From Microcebus murinus (taxonomy: Eukaryota > Chordata > Mammalia > Primates > Cheirogaleidae): 64,000 bases of DNA. The notes below the pieces were generated by a model that was given only the letters and a program-made list of their open reading frames with translations, searched no databases and was not told the origin of the DNA. This document shows, in pieces, positions 32,630-43,983 of the stretch. Position 1 is the stretch's first letter. The number at the start of each line of letters is the position of its first letter. Where the stretch lies: the NCBI RefSeq assembly GCF_040939455.1, contig NC_134116.1, positions 69,767,900 through 69,831,899 on the forward strand. Direction: 5' to 3'. The position numbers were made by a program, and so were the translations under genes.

Positions 32630-34424
32630 GATTTGTAACCACTGATGGTTTTCCAAGAAGTGTGATTTGAAAAATTCCATCTATTCTCATGTCCCTCTGT
32701 CAGCCAATGATGAATCAATGTCTTTTGTTAATTTCTCAAAATGATTAATTGCACAAAGAAGAGAAATAGCATGTTTGCATGAAACATACTTTTCTTTTTT
32801 GACACCTCCCTTAATGCCCCTTCCCTGCCTCCAGCAATTTCTGGCCTGTTCCCCAGATGTCAGCTTATGGCCACACTAGTGTCTTCATTGCACCTTCTGT
32901 GCTAGGAGGGTACTGCCATGGGGACCCCCAGAAAGTCAGGATGGTGCTAGTGTGCTCTGTAGATCTGTCAAAGAGAGACCTGTAGAATTGGAAAGGGATT
33001 TGGTCATGGCAGAAACATTCTAAGAAACTCTTATGTTTTAAGGTATATGTTTACAGTAACCTTTTTTTACTTCCAGTATGGGAAGAAAAAGGGAGGAACT
33101 GTTCAAATTATCTGGGGGCTTCCCTCTTATTAATATTTCTATGTGGTGCAAAATCAATAGTTCCCTTTCATATGCTTACTGACCCAACAAAAGATTGTAT
33201 GTACGCAGGCTGAGTATTATCTCTGATTTTATCAAATTCTTTTGTGTTCTATGCACTGTCATTCATTTCCTGTGAAGAGGCAGATCATAAATTGATTTTT
33301 TTAAACTACTGAATAAAATGAAGAAAACACAGATTGATTTTTAGATGTAACAATGTCTCCTCAATCTCTACAGTGTAACATTTTGTCATTGTGTTGACTA
33401 TTAGTGGGTTTTGTTTATTACTTCTGGTTTCAAAAGCATATAATTTTTATCTGAAAGTAGGTTACAGTTTAGGGAGTTGTAGCTAGTGCATCTTGTCTCC
33501 ATGGTAAATAAAACTGTTAGAAGAGCTGAAGAACGCGTGGTTGGGTGTGTGGCTCTACTGTTCCATCTTTAGTAACCTCAAGAAATAGCACCTGAGGAGA
33601 CAAAGGATGTCTGGGTGCAGGTGTCTTTAGCAAAATGATAGGTGGCATGGGGCAGGTGAGAACTGAGGAGGGTGGTGCTGGTTGCTAGAAGTTTCTCACA
33701 GTCAAGCTGTAGAAGCAGGCGTATTTCTGGTGGGATTGGCAAAGTCTCATGCCCAGGAGAGATTTTTATTTTAAGGGGTGATAAAGTCTGGGGCGCTCTG
33801 TGTTATTTCACCTTTCCTAGGTAGTGAAGGATTACATTCTCACCGAAAGACACCGAGATGCCCCTGAATCAATCAATACTCTGCCTCCTTCCTCACCCTT
33901 GACTTCAAAAGCCCTGCCTGATGCCTTCCTATGAAGCCTTTGGCATCCTTTTCCTTTGTAAATTATAATATGCATGTACTTGTGTGTGAGGTATGAGTGA
34001 GTGTGTCTTTCACACCTGTCACATGTACAGGGTCTTCCATTTTATATGAAAATATTCATTTGTAATACCCTCCTTGGAGAGAGACAAGGTTGAGAGAAGG
34101 AAGTTGTAGGTTCCCAACGGGAGCACTCACACACTCGAGTGCATGGTCCACAGCCCCTTCCAGGAGGCCGGTCTGCAGGTCTGACCCAGCAAACACCGTG
34201 TGGCTTACCCCTACAGCCTCGTTTCTTTCTCTGCAGCATGAAATAGCTGCTCCTCTATGATATTGAAAGTAGGTGTTGTGTCTCGCTTTCACAATAGGAA
34301 CATGCTCATTGAGAGTGCTGGAGAATGCTCAGGAGCCCCTGGCTCTGCTTCCTGAGATACAGAAACTTCTAGAAACATGTTTTCTTTTTCTTACTCCCTT
34401 GTAGAGATACATATTTTTCTCTTG
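32630..34424. other. Unique intron
   Basis: AT-rich left part. A possible short L2 piece occurs at 33880-33960 (CCTCCTTCCTCACCCTTGAC, then AAAGCCCTGCCTGATGCCTT). No gene seen. Confidence 0.45.
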
Positions 34425-35645
34425 GTTTTTCTGGGTTTTTTTAAATTTCAAAATATTACAGGGGTACAAATGTTTTTGGCTACATGTATCAATTTTTTTA
34501 CGCTTGAGTCATGGCTGTTAGTGTGTCCATCACCCAGGTAGTGTTCATATAGTACTCGTTAGGTAGATTTTCGCACATCTCCTCCTCCTGCTTGATTTCC
34601 ACTGAGTTTTACTTCCGTCTGTGCACCTGTGTGCTCATCGGTTAGTTCCAGCTTAATAGCGGTGGTGTTTGTTTTTCCGTTATTTAGATACTGCACTTAG
34701 GATAATGATCTCCAGTTCCATCCAAATTGTTGAAAGTGCCTTCATTTACCCTTCTTCATGGCTGAGTAGTATTCCATAGTATACACATACCACATTTGGT
34801 TAATCCACTTGTGAATTGATGGGCGATTGGGTTGATTCTACATCATTGCAATTGTGAATTGTGCTGCAATCTACATCTGAGTATAGTGTCTGTTTGATAA
34901 AATTACTTCTTTTCCTTTGGGTAAATATCTAGTAGTGGGATTGCTAGATCAAATGGTAGTTCTACTTTTAGTTCCTTGAGGAATCTCCATACTGTTTTCC
35001 ATGGAGGTTGTACTAGTTTGCAGTCCTACCAATAGTGTACAAGCATTCCTTTCTCTCTGTATCCATTAGAGCATCTATTGTTTTTTGGACTTTTTAATAA
35101 AAGCCATTCTAACTAGGGTAAGCCGATATCTCATTGTGTTTTTTTAATTTGAATTTCTATGATAATTAGTGGTGTTGAGAATTATTTCATATGTTTATTG
35201 GCCATTTGTCTGTCTGCTTTTGAAAAGCTTCTGTTCATGTCTTTTGCCCACTTTTTAATGGGATTGTTTGTTTTTTCCTTGCTGATTTGCTTGACTTCTT
35301 TGTAGATTCTGGTTATTAGCCCCTTATCAGATGTATAGTTGGTGAATATTTTCTCCTGTTCTATAGGTTGTCTATTTGCTCTGTTGATTATTTCTTTAGC
35401 TGTGCAGAAGCTTTTTAATTTCATCAAGTCCAATTTATTAATTTTTTTGTTGTTGCTGTGATTATCATTGGGTCTTCTTCATAAATTCTTTGCCTAGGCC
35501 GATATCTAGAAGAGTTTTTCCAACATTTTCTTCTAGAATTCTTATTGTTTAATGCTTTACATTTAAGTTTTTTATCCATCTTGAATTAATTTTTGTGAGT
35601 GGTGAGAGATATGGATCCTGTTTCAATACATATTTTTTATTGCAA
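34425..35645 (-). pseudogene. L1 LINE 3' fragment, antisense, with ORF2 C-terminal remnant
   Basis: Read on the minus strand this is the 3' end of an L1. The last part of ORF2 is followed by a 3' UTR ending near TTACAGGGGTACAAATG (+ strand, 34460). An open stretch at 35182-35433 (minus) keeps the ORF2 C-terminal phrases [22 protein letters not shown] and [16 protein letters not shown] followed by QMANKHMK. L1 ORF2 encodes the endonuclease/reverse transcriptase, and only its C-terminal tail is present here. The frame is broken downstream of it, so it is inactive. It is 5'-truncated near 35645, as most L1 inserts are. Confidence 0.92.
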
Positions 35646-36689
35646 AAATCTTTTTGGTTTCTTGTTCAAGAAAAACGTGAATCCTGTCTCTCAGTATGAA
35701 GTATAAGAAAAAGTACCTTTGACCCCAGAAATCAACAACAGAAGTTGATTGCCTAAATCATGCCCCAACAAAGAAGAACACCACAAGAAAGGATGCACAG
35801 GGAGTCTCTATTGTCTAACCTGGTTTAGAATTAGCATATCCATGTCCTTTTTCTTTGTTCTTAACCCAACATTTTCTCCTACTTGATTTGAATAACTAAA
35901 TGGCATGATCTTTTTGGGTAATGAGAAATCTTTTGACTTCCACTGAGAAATGATGGGGAGTATGGGCTGAGACTTGTTTCCTAATTTCTATGCCCTATTC
36001 AAAATATCTTAGGTATTTTTTACTAATTCCTATAAAACATTTTATTTCCTTCCATAATTTGTTTGTTCTGAATTATCCATCTCCTACCAATTCAAACTTC
36101 ATCAAGAAAAAAAGAGAACCAAATCCTACCCCAACCATTATTCCTTCTTGAGTTTTATTATAATGTTAGCACAGTCCTATTTTAAGATCCTGAACTCAAA
36201 AGTTCATTTTTAAGGGTGTGAATTTGTCGAGACTAAAATCCCAAAGCAGCCCTAGAATAAGGAGAAAAAAAATTAAATGTTCTTAAAAACATTACTTTTA
36301 AATTTAAAGATAATTTATATAATAATGCCAATTGTTTATTCTGATAGTTCTGACATATATTAATAAATAGGTATGCTTAATACTTTGTTTTTAAGCTGGT
36401 CTTTTGGAGAAAAAAAAAGTATTTTCCCATAGAAATGGCACTGAAAGTGGTGGTATGGGTCTGGGGCTAGCTCACAAAAGACTGTTCAACCCACACTGAG
36501 CCTGAACCTCTAAGCAGCAGCGTCCTTTGAGCCCTGGCCTGGGGACAGGGTAGAGGATGCTGGTGGCTGGGGCTCTCTGGTAGTACCAACTCTGGTGCAG
36601 GGGAATGGGATGGCCTTGGGGCCTGGGGTGGCCTTGGCACACTGTCCCAGCCCCTCCTTTCCCCAGTATCTCCTGTCAAAGTCAAAATA
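35646..36689. other. AT-rich unique intron
   Basis: Nothing assigned except A-rich and AT-rich patches (36260-36410). Confidence 0.45.
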
Positions 36690-37110
36690 AAATATAGAGG
36701 TGAATTGCTAAATTAAATGTTTTATTTGGGAACCACAGAATTACAATTTGGGACGTACACACAGACCAGGGTGGTCTTTGTTATGTGTGAAGAACAAAGA
36801 AAAGTTTGGGAGTTTTATTGTAAAAGAAATGTTTTGCATTGTTTTGAGAGAAGGCTCACTAGCAGGAAAGAGGCTTTTGGGAACTGGCAAGCCCTGACTG
36901 GTGAGTGCCAGTGGTAGGTCAAACCAGCCTTAGAGTTATGGCAGGTCATTTCAGCAGCCACTACATAAAGCTGGTTTTAGGGTCACAGTGGGTCTTTTCA
37001 GCAGCTTTCCTGGAGCAGGTGCTATGTGGCCTGAGTGCTTTTTCTCCTGGCCCTTAGACTCTGGTTTAGTTGGGAATGACAAGAATGACCCAATTTGCAT
37101 GATAAACTTC
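36690..37110 (-). mobile_element. LTR-like repeat, family uncertain
   Basis: It begins TGAATTGCTAAATTAAATG, then TTTTATTTGGGAACCACAGA (AATAAA on the minus strand), GAGTTTTATTGTAAAAG, AACTGGCAAGCCCTGACTGG and AGACTCTGGTTTAGTTGGGA. I recall this order from an ancient ERV LTR but cannot name the family. Confidence 0.4.
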
Positions 37111-37249
37111 CATGCTCCTCATCCTGGTTTCAGCTTCTGCGACTTCTCCCCTGGACTATACTTCAGGCCACTGCCAAATGATCGTTCCCACAACCCGGCC
37201 CTGGCGACATCGTCATTTTACTGAGAAATCTTGAGGGATTTCCCAGAGC

Positions 37250-37570
37250 CAGCTGAATTGAGACAGAGCCTCAGAGTTCTCCAAGTCTGCTCTCAAACCG
37301 TATTTCCAGACTCCGTAGATAATTTCTTCCCCCACCTGCACACACCCTGTGTCCACGTCCAACGGGGCCAGTCCCCATTTCCCAGGCATAACTTAAGGTT
37401 TCATTCCCTCTTTCCACTTCTGCCTGTTGCTGCTCTTTCCCATTCTTCAAAATCCAGTACGAATGCAGTTTCTGTGAAGTCTCTCTAAACCTTCGAGTCA
37501 GAAGTTATCCTTCTCTCCTCTGAAATCTCACAGTTCTCTAAGCATATTTCTTGTGCATTTTTCTCATATT
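37250..37570 (+). mobile_element. L2 LINE fragment
   Basis: CCCATTCTTCAAAATCCAGT, GTGAAGTCTCTCTAAACCTT and a TTCTCTAAGCATATTTCTTG end resemble the L2 3' region. Confidence 0.4.
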
Positions 37571-38639
37571 CATTCAATAAGTATCTTTCAGTTTTGCTAT
37601 AGCTCTTTTTTCCTTGATTTAAAAAAGGAAGATATTTGTCCAACTAATAAAGTGAAAATTAGAAAACATCTGCTTCCTAAATTTATTCCAGTGACTCTTT
37701 TCTTCCCTTATTTTAATTTTTATATGAGTCCCATGTTTAAAGATGAGGAGGGAAGTTGGAAGCTGTGGGGGTGCAGGCTTACTCTATCTGTTTTGCTGTC
37801 TGGATTATTTCGTAATTGGGAATGGGGTAGAGTGACCCTGGAAGTTGGCAATGAGTGTGGTTTGGGAGGAAAAGAACAATGCGATTCCACACTCAGTTCA
37901 AAAACGTTCTAACAATGAAATATACAATTGGATGAGTTTCAATTTTTAAGTAAAAATACTCTCTGGAAGGGATAAAACCCATTTAGGTCATGCTTTATTC
38001 GGTTAATTAAATGGCACCTTGCTGGGATAGATGATGGGAAAATGAGACTTCTGGCGGGGTGAGTATCAGGTAGGAAATCCCAGCTCAGATGGGATTAAAA
38101 GTGAGAGCATGAATTAGCTCATCTAGGTGGAAAATCCAGAGGGGGTCTTTAGGGTTGATTAGAGCCAGAGGGTTTTGAGGTGTCAGGGTTGTGGCTTGAT
38201 TTCTTTGAAAAGCTCTTTACTTTGTCATCTTTTATGCCCAAACTGTGACCTCATGGACTTTGACCTGGTGTAAGGGAGCCAGCCACAGAGCACAATATGT
38301 GCTCCTGGGTCCTGGGGTAGGTAGGATCTTCTCTTTCCTCAACTATTGAACTCAATCCTGAGCTTCTCTCTGATTGGACAAAATTCAAAGTCTATCATAT
38401 GTCTACTTCTACATTGGGCCAGAGGGACACTAGGATTGGCTCAGGCCGATCAAAGCCCACCTCTGGAGCTGGTGGTGGTGTTGATCCCATGCAAGCAGCA
38501 CGGGTATTATCATGACAAACATAATGCCCATCCGGGCCCAGTAGTGATGATGTGGGTCTTTGATTAAGCCTAGGGCAGCATGAGGTCACTGGATTTTAAG
38601 TCGAGGAGAGAAGGCAGAGGGCAGGCGAGGAGTTCATTT
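37571..38639. other. Intronic sequence, no firm call
   Basis: Unique-looking. The 38345-38570 part carries an ATTGGCTCAGGCC phrase but no repeat was assigned. Confidence 0.4.
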
Positions 38640-38870
38640 TTCTTTAAACAACCTCGTATTGAGCGTGTGCCAGGCATTACTAGTCTAGGTGCTGGTGTGG
38701 AGAGGTGACTGACACAGACCAGGTCCCAGCCCTCATGGAAAGTACAATCTGTTGGGAAGGAAACAATATAAGCAAACAGTTAGGTACGCAGATAGTTTCA
38801 GGTAGTGACAACTGGTATGAAGGAAAAAACAGACTGACTCGCAGAGATGGGGAGGAGGGTGTCTTAAGAA
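38640..38870 (-). mobile_element. L2 LINE 3' portion, antisense
   Basis: ATTGAGCGTGTGCCAGGCAT, AGACCAGGTCCCAGCCCTCA and TGGAAAGTACAATCTGTTGG match the reversed L2 tail. Confidence 0.65.
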
Positions 38871-39346
38871 AGGTGACTAGATTTCAGAAAGAACAATAGA
38901 GGGCCAAGAAACCAAATGTTGCCCCTTTGCAGTTTTGCTGAGGTCCCTGATGCAGAGGTGGCGAGACTAATTTGGAGAATCACAAAGCTCTCTTGCCTTC
39001 TACTTGGTCTTCATGGGCCCCTTGCTAACCCAGATCAGTCCTCCTGGCTCTCCAAGATACTCCTCACCTTTGCCCATCCCTTCTTTCTGAAAGGCAAAAG
39101 CGAAGGAAGTAGAAGTAGAGGATGAGATACAACCATTAGCTCTCGCCCAGCCGGCTTCCCACTGCTTTCCCCATCCCTCTCTTCCCATAAGAGCAAGTAC
39201 AGTGTTTAGTAGAGCCCTCTGTTGAGCAGGAGTGTTAGAAGATTTCTCCATTAAAAAACACCATTAGTGAAATGTTCCCAATCCTGGAAATGTTGTATGA
39301 TGCTTTGAGCTGCTTAAATACTGTTTCAATAATATTTGGCTTAGAA
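38871..39346. other. Intronic sequence, nothing recognised
   Basis: No gene, RNA gene or repeat assigned. Confidence 0.4.
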
Positions 39347-39638
39347 TGGGGCACGGTGGCTCACACCTGTAATCCTAGCACTCTGGGAGACTGAGGCGGG
39401 AGGATTGCTTGAGCTCAAGAGTTCAAGAGCAGCCTGAGCAAGAGTGAGACCCTGTCTCTACAAAAAATAGAAAAATTAGCCTGGCGTGGTGGCATGCACC
39501 TGTAGTCCTAGCTACTCGGGCGGCTGAGCCAGAAGGGTCTCTTGAGCCCAGGAGTTTGAGGTTGCAGTGAGCCGTGATGATGCCAATGCATTCCACCCAG
39601 GACGACGGAGTGAGACTGCGTCTCAAAATAAAAAAATT
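39347..39638 (+). mobile_element. Alu SINE
   Basis: GGCACGGTGGCTCACACCTG, TAATCCTAGCACTCTGGGAG, AGCAAGAGTGAGACCCTGTC and GAGTGAGACTGCGTCTCAAA. TAATCCTAGCACTCTGGGAG is the form common in strepsirrhine Alus. It ends in a short A-rich tail at about 39638. No target duplication was confidently seen. Confidence 0.93.
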
Positions 39639-41099
39639 GGTTTATAATATCCAAAGCTATGGGATGCTCTTTGTATTCCTCAGCACATATATACACAGCT
39701 TTAAACTTATAAAAAAAATATGGTAATTGGGATCTTTTTCATGAGTTTATACCTATCAATAAATATATCAGAGCCTGTTTGATGTTTGCTTCACTGGAAA
39801 CAAAACTAACCATATGAAGAATTCTTAAGATCAAAATATTCTTTCATGTGCATAATTCATTGAAGTGCTGAGAAGAATTGATATCGTTAGGTCCATCAAT
39901 GAACTTGAGGGCTTTTTTGTGTTTTGTTATGTTTTTGGCAAATGGATCACTAGTGACTTTATGCTTTTGAAGAAATTATGTGGGTCTGTGGTTTTTAGCA
40001 GTTTGTTGTAAAGCATATTTGAATTTCTTTTTTGTATTTTGTGAGCTCATAAATCAAAACCTGACTTTGGAGGAGGTGGAGGGTCTCCATTCTAGAACAT
40101 TTGTGTATGTGTGTATATGTGCGCGTAAGTACAGACTTCAACATTTTGAAGATTTAGATTAGTTTTGAGAGCATTAAATACAATATCCTGTTGCTTAGAA
40201 AATATTAAAGACTCTTTGGCTGACATTAGCCATATGGTACCAAAGAGGGTCTTTATAACTTGCCCAAGACATTTATAAAGTGGATGTCAATGAAATAGGA
40301 AGAAACAAACTAAAGGGGGGGAAAAAGGCTAAGGTGAAACATATTAAATGCTACATAATAGAAAACACGTCTGTTTTGAGGTTAGAAAATTGTTCAACAA
40401 GTTGTCTCTTAAGGTTTCTGTGAGCAGTACCTTGCCTGCCGGTTTTGACCAGACGTGGCGTTTTGTTTAATTTGCCATGTGTGCCTGACATAATGAAATT
40501 TAAGGAACATCGTGGGGATGATGGAAGCCCTTGCGCTTTTAATCTTCTGCCGAAGGGCCACTGATAGAAGCCACTCACCAAAACTTCCTTTAAATGAAAA
40601 CATCGTGTTGTGATTAAGCGCTTAAAGTTTAGTACTTAATATAGTTTGTGAAGGTTTTATAGAAATTGTTCATAATTCTCATCGAGAAAGCTGTCGAAGA
40701 GCCATTTTTTTCCCCTGTCCTCACCCCCCCCCCCATTTAAATATGTCCTGGTACATGGAAATTTTAAAATTTTATTAATTTGCTTATTATTTGAATGGTA
40801 AGAGAATTTTGTCGCTTTGCAGAATGATTTATAGCAGTGTCTTTTAGATCAAGACTTTGGAATCTCCTTATTTCATCTTTTCTAAAAATGTCTGGGTAGT
40901 AACTTTTGGACTTATGCCTTTAGGGCGCACAGTTGTCACTGTGGGCCTGAACTCACTAGGAGGGGTAGGAGGCCCTGTCTCTGTGCTCCCGTGAGCAGCC
41001 TTCTTCAGCTACGGCTGCCACAGCCCTCCCTGCCACTAGGAAGGCAGCACCACGCCTAAGACAAGACCGCATTCACTATATTACACTCTGCTGCTGCCC
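39639..41099. other. AT-rich unique intron
   Basis: No repeat recognised. An 11-C run lies at 40724-40734 and a G7 run near 40315. Confidence 0.45.
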
Positions 41100-41290
41100 C
41101 CAGCTCCATGGCTTCTGTTAATAGTGTCGCCATCCCTCCATGCCATCGCCCAGGCGTCGGTCCTTAGTCATTCTCGATGCCTACCCTTTTCCCTTTCTCA
41201 CAATCCACCCCCACAGCTGCTGAGTGGTAGTGGCTCTGCCCGCACATCATCTCCACCATTTTCTCCTTCTTTCTGTTGGAGCGGTGGCGT
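41100..41290 (+). mobile_element. Possible L2 fragment
   Basis: CATTCTCGATGCCTACCC and CCACCCCCACAGCTGCTGAG are L2-like but weak. Confidence 0.35.
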
Positions 41291-41459
41291 GGCACACTGC
41301 CAGGAAACAGAAAAGTTGACTTCGGGTGGCTCTCTGGAGCCCTGTGTTCAGAAGGATTCTGAGGCCGTATCTAAGCTCTTAGCAGGAAATCGATTTGCAG
41401 CCTCTGCCTTGGCAAAGAAAGGGAGAGAATCAGCACACGTGCTACACACGTTTGTTGGG

Positions 41460-41620
41460 ACTGGTGCCACGATTGAAGCCTTCGATTTTACGGAGACTTG
41501 AGTTTCATCCTCAGCTCCAAAACTCATTAGCCCTTTGACTGTGGGCAGGTCAGTTAGCTTCACCGGGCTTTAGTTTCCTTAGGAGTCCGATAGGGATCGT
41601 CGCTTAACTTAAAATGAATC
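41460..41620 (+). mobile_element. MIR SINE
   Basis: TTGAGTTTCATCCTCAGCTC, TTGACTGTGGGCAGGTCAGT and GGGCTTTAGTTTCCTTAGGA correspond to MIR parts in order. Confidence 0.65.
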
Positions 41621-41769
41621 AAATCAGGTTATACCGAACTAGTATTTATTAAATAATTCCTGTGTGTAAAGCAAATCTAGATTTTGTTGTTGACTGTTAC
41701 AAGGAACAGATAACATATGTCGTCCTTCAAAGTATGATACAAAACGTGAATAGTTCTGTTATGTTGAAT

Positions 41770-42270
41770 TTCTTTTGCCAACGCCCTAACTAGGCTATCA
41801 TCACCTTGTGCCTCAACAGTTCGATTCCTCACTGTTCTTCAGGCAAATGCTCCCTCAACAGAATTTGGTTCTGGATAATAAAGCAAGGCTTCCATCCTGC
41901 CATTCCCCCGTTCCCAAGCCTTCTGTGGCCGTCATCGCTGGCCACCAGTGCGTCCCCTCCCTTGACTTCCAGCTTCTCAGCGCGGCACCCGGTGGTGAAG
42001 GGCATAGTGAGCAGCAGCCGGGCGCCGGAGGAGGAGGAGGAGGGAAGCCAAGGGCAAGCCGGGTGGAGAAGACCAGGCCAGGGTCTCGGAGGCCCGGACG
42101 GTTGAGAGATGCTCTGCTCTTAACTTCTGGTCCCCTCTCTTTCTCTCCTAAAGTTCTACCCCTGCCCCCGTGGGACCCCACCTCCGCCGTCTTCCCTAGT
42201 CTGTCTTCTCCTACTTATGACTCCTCTATTTTATCTTTCAGTTTTCAGCTCCCTATTTAAATCATAATAT
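41770..42270 (+). mobile_element. Possible L2 remnant with a GC-rich insert
   Basis: The 41800-41960 section reads like L2 text. At 41980-42110 the sequence is GC-rich with a (GGA)n run near 42029-42043. Open frames of 100-150 codons in this section lack any domain. Confidence 0.3.
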
Positions 42271-42565
42271 GGAGCTGAAGTATATTTTTATCATCTGCAC
42301 TGTTTACTGAATTAATTTTATTTCCTCTGTTCTTAATTTTATAAGCAAGACAGAACATTTCCTTATTTCTTGATTCTTTCTCACTCCCTCAACACCTACC
42401 TGAAGGAAAAAAACACACACACTTTGTTGAGTTTTTCCTTTTGATGAGTTTAATTTGTTTCCTATGGCTTAAGAGTTCTTCAAATAAAAAGTCCCTATTC
42501 TTATTTAAAATAGTGATTTCTGTTAGTGTCTTTCAATTAGGACTCTATTAACAGAATTTTCATTT

Positions 42566-42696
42566 TTTTTTCTTTTTCTTTTTTTTCTTTCTTTCTTTTT
42601 TTGGGGGGGCGGGCAGGAGAAGGAAAAAGAAGTTTATTAATTTTCCAGCAAATGAGGAGGTTGGCAGACTCCTGTCTCAAAGTACCAATGTCCTCC
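42566..42696 (-). mobile_element. Retroposed RNA 3' end with poly(A) tail and 19-bp target duplication
   Basis: The 19-bp direct repeat ATTAACAGAATTTTCATTT is identical at 42547-42565 and 42697-42715. On the minus strand the insert is about 93 bp of body, AATAAA at 42638-42633, about 30 bp to the cleavage point, then an A-rich tail (T-rich on +, 42566-42601). This is the signature of L1-driven retroposition of a polyadenylated RNA, severely 5'-truncated. The source RNA is not identified: the body (GTACTTTGAGACAGGAGTCT and following) might be an LTR-driven transcript or an mRNA 3' UTR. The perfect duplication suggests a fairly recent event. Confidence 0.85.
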
Positions 42697-42729
42697 ATTA
42701 ACAGAATTTTCATTTCCACATTCTATAAA

Positions 42730-42950
42730 GTAGATTTCTCAATGGGGGGAAATTTTGACCCCCAGCGGACATTTGGTAATTTTTGGAGGTATTTTTGGTT
42801 GTCAAAGCTGAGGAGGAGAAGTGATTCTACGGGAATCTAGCAGGTAGACGCCAGGGATAGTAGGGAAACATCCTTCGATGCACAGCCCCCCAAACGAAGA
42901 ATAATCCAGCACAGCATATCAGTAGTGCAAAGGCTGAAAAACTCTGCTGT
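42730..42950 (+). mobile_element. MER20 (hAT-Charlie) DNA transposon
   Basis: TTCTCAATGGGGGGAAATTT, CAGCGGACATTTGGTAATTT, TTGGAGGTATTTTTGGTTGT and AATCTAGCAGGTAGACGCCA match MER20 in order to near its right end. Confidence 0.85.
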
Positions 42951-43920
42951 AATGTTAGCCCGTATGGTGCTCATACAGAAAACTTGGTGAACACTTTCTA
43001 CAAAATGTTTATTTAGTTGAACCTAAAGCCTCTTAAAATGAAAGGAATCAGCTTTATACTTTCTCCTTGTGACTTCATGGTTTTAGCCTTATGTTTGATT
43101 AGCCAAATTATCCAGATATTTCTGTTGTTCATATTCAATAATTTTCCTTCTTTCTTATTTATATTAGCTTTACTTCATTTTAATGCTTGTGATATATTTT
43201 TCGAAGGCATTGTGTGCTAATTAATGAAGAAGAAAATTCTTAGTAAATATATTTAATACTATTTGTAATTGAATTGGTATGATTTTAGAGAAATCCGTGG
43301 ATAGTTTTGATTTTTTAATTTGTTTTTTTAAAAAATTCTATCAAATATTCTTTAGGAATTTGATTATAAAATTTTCTAGTGTGTCTACTCTTTTCAAGCT
43401 ATGAATACATCTAAGGTAAATTTAATTTAGAAGCACCCTGTAATATAGAACAGCAAGCATATCTTTTACTACTAACCTCCTCCTTTTCCTCATTTATATA
43501 TGCCATTTTTTCCAAAATTATTATTTCTTTAAATATTCATTTAACTCCTTCCTCACCTGTCATTTCTTATAAGCTTCCAAGATTGTAAGTTATGGGCCAG
43601 TGACCATAGTAGAGGATTGATAAATTATGAAAACGGACTACACATTAGCAGAGTTCAATGCTGTAGTTAAAAGGTGCACAAGTTAATCTGACACTTATTT
43701 AATGATTTACATATTCATCACTGTGCTGCATGGTAATTAGGCATGTGGTAAGCAGTCCTGAGAAATTACTGTGATTAGTATTCCTTCTACACAGCCAAAC
43801 CACAATTTTATAAGGTTTTTTTTCCTCTGCTTGCTTAGTTAGTTCTCTAGTGCCTGTAAACCAGTGTCATGATCGCTAGCCTCCTTTGTATAGTACCATG
43901 TACATTTTATGTACACTTTG

Positions 43921-43923
<3 letters not shown>
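42951..43923. other. AT-rich unique intron
   Basis: Very AT-rich with no repeat assigned. It ends at the compound microsatellite. Confidence 0.45.

Positions 43924-43981
<58 letters not shown>
43924..43981. repeat. Compound (TC)n(AC)n microsatellite
   Basis: About 13 TC units followed directly by about 15 AC units, nearly without interruption. Confidence 0.97.

Positions 43982-43983
<2 letters not shown>

Noticed and set aside
35182..35433. Open frame resembling the L1 ORF2 C-terminus as a possible host gene
   Set aside because: It is the tail of a 5'-truncated, antisense L1 copy. It is annotated as a repeat pseudogene, not a gene.
39670..39700. U6-like phrase CAGCACATATATACACAG
   Set aside because: Only this short match to the U6 snRNA start. 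The following sequence does not continue as U6.
41808..42260. 150-codon plus-strand open frame over a GC-rich patch, possibly an exon or CpG island
   Set aside because: The GC-rich part is only about 120 bp with few CpGs. An overlapping frame is open on the other strand too, and no recognisable protein motif appears.
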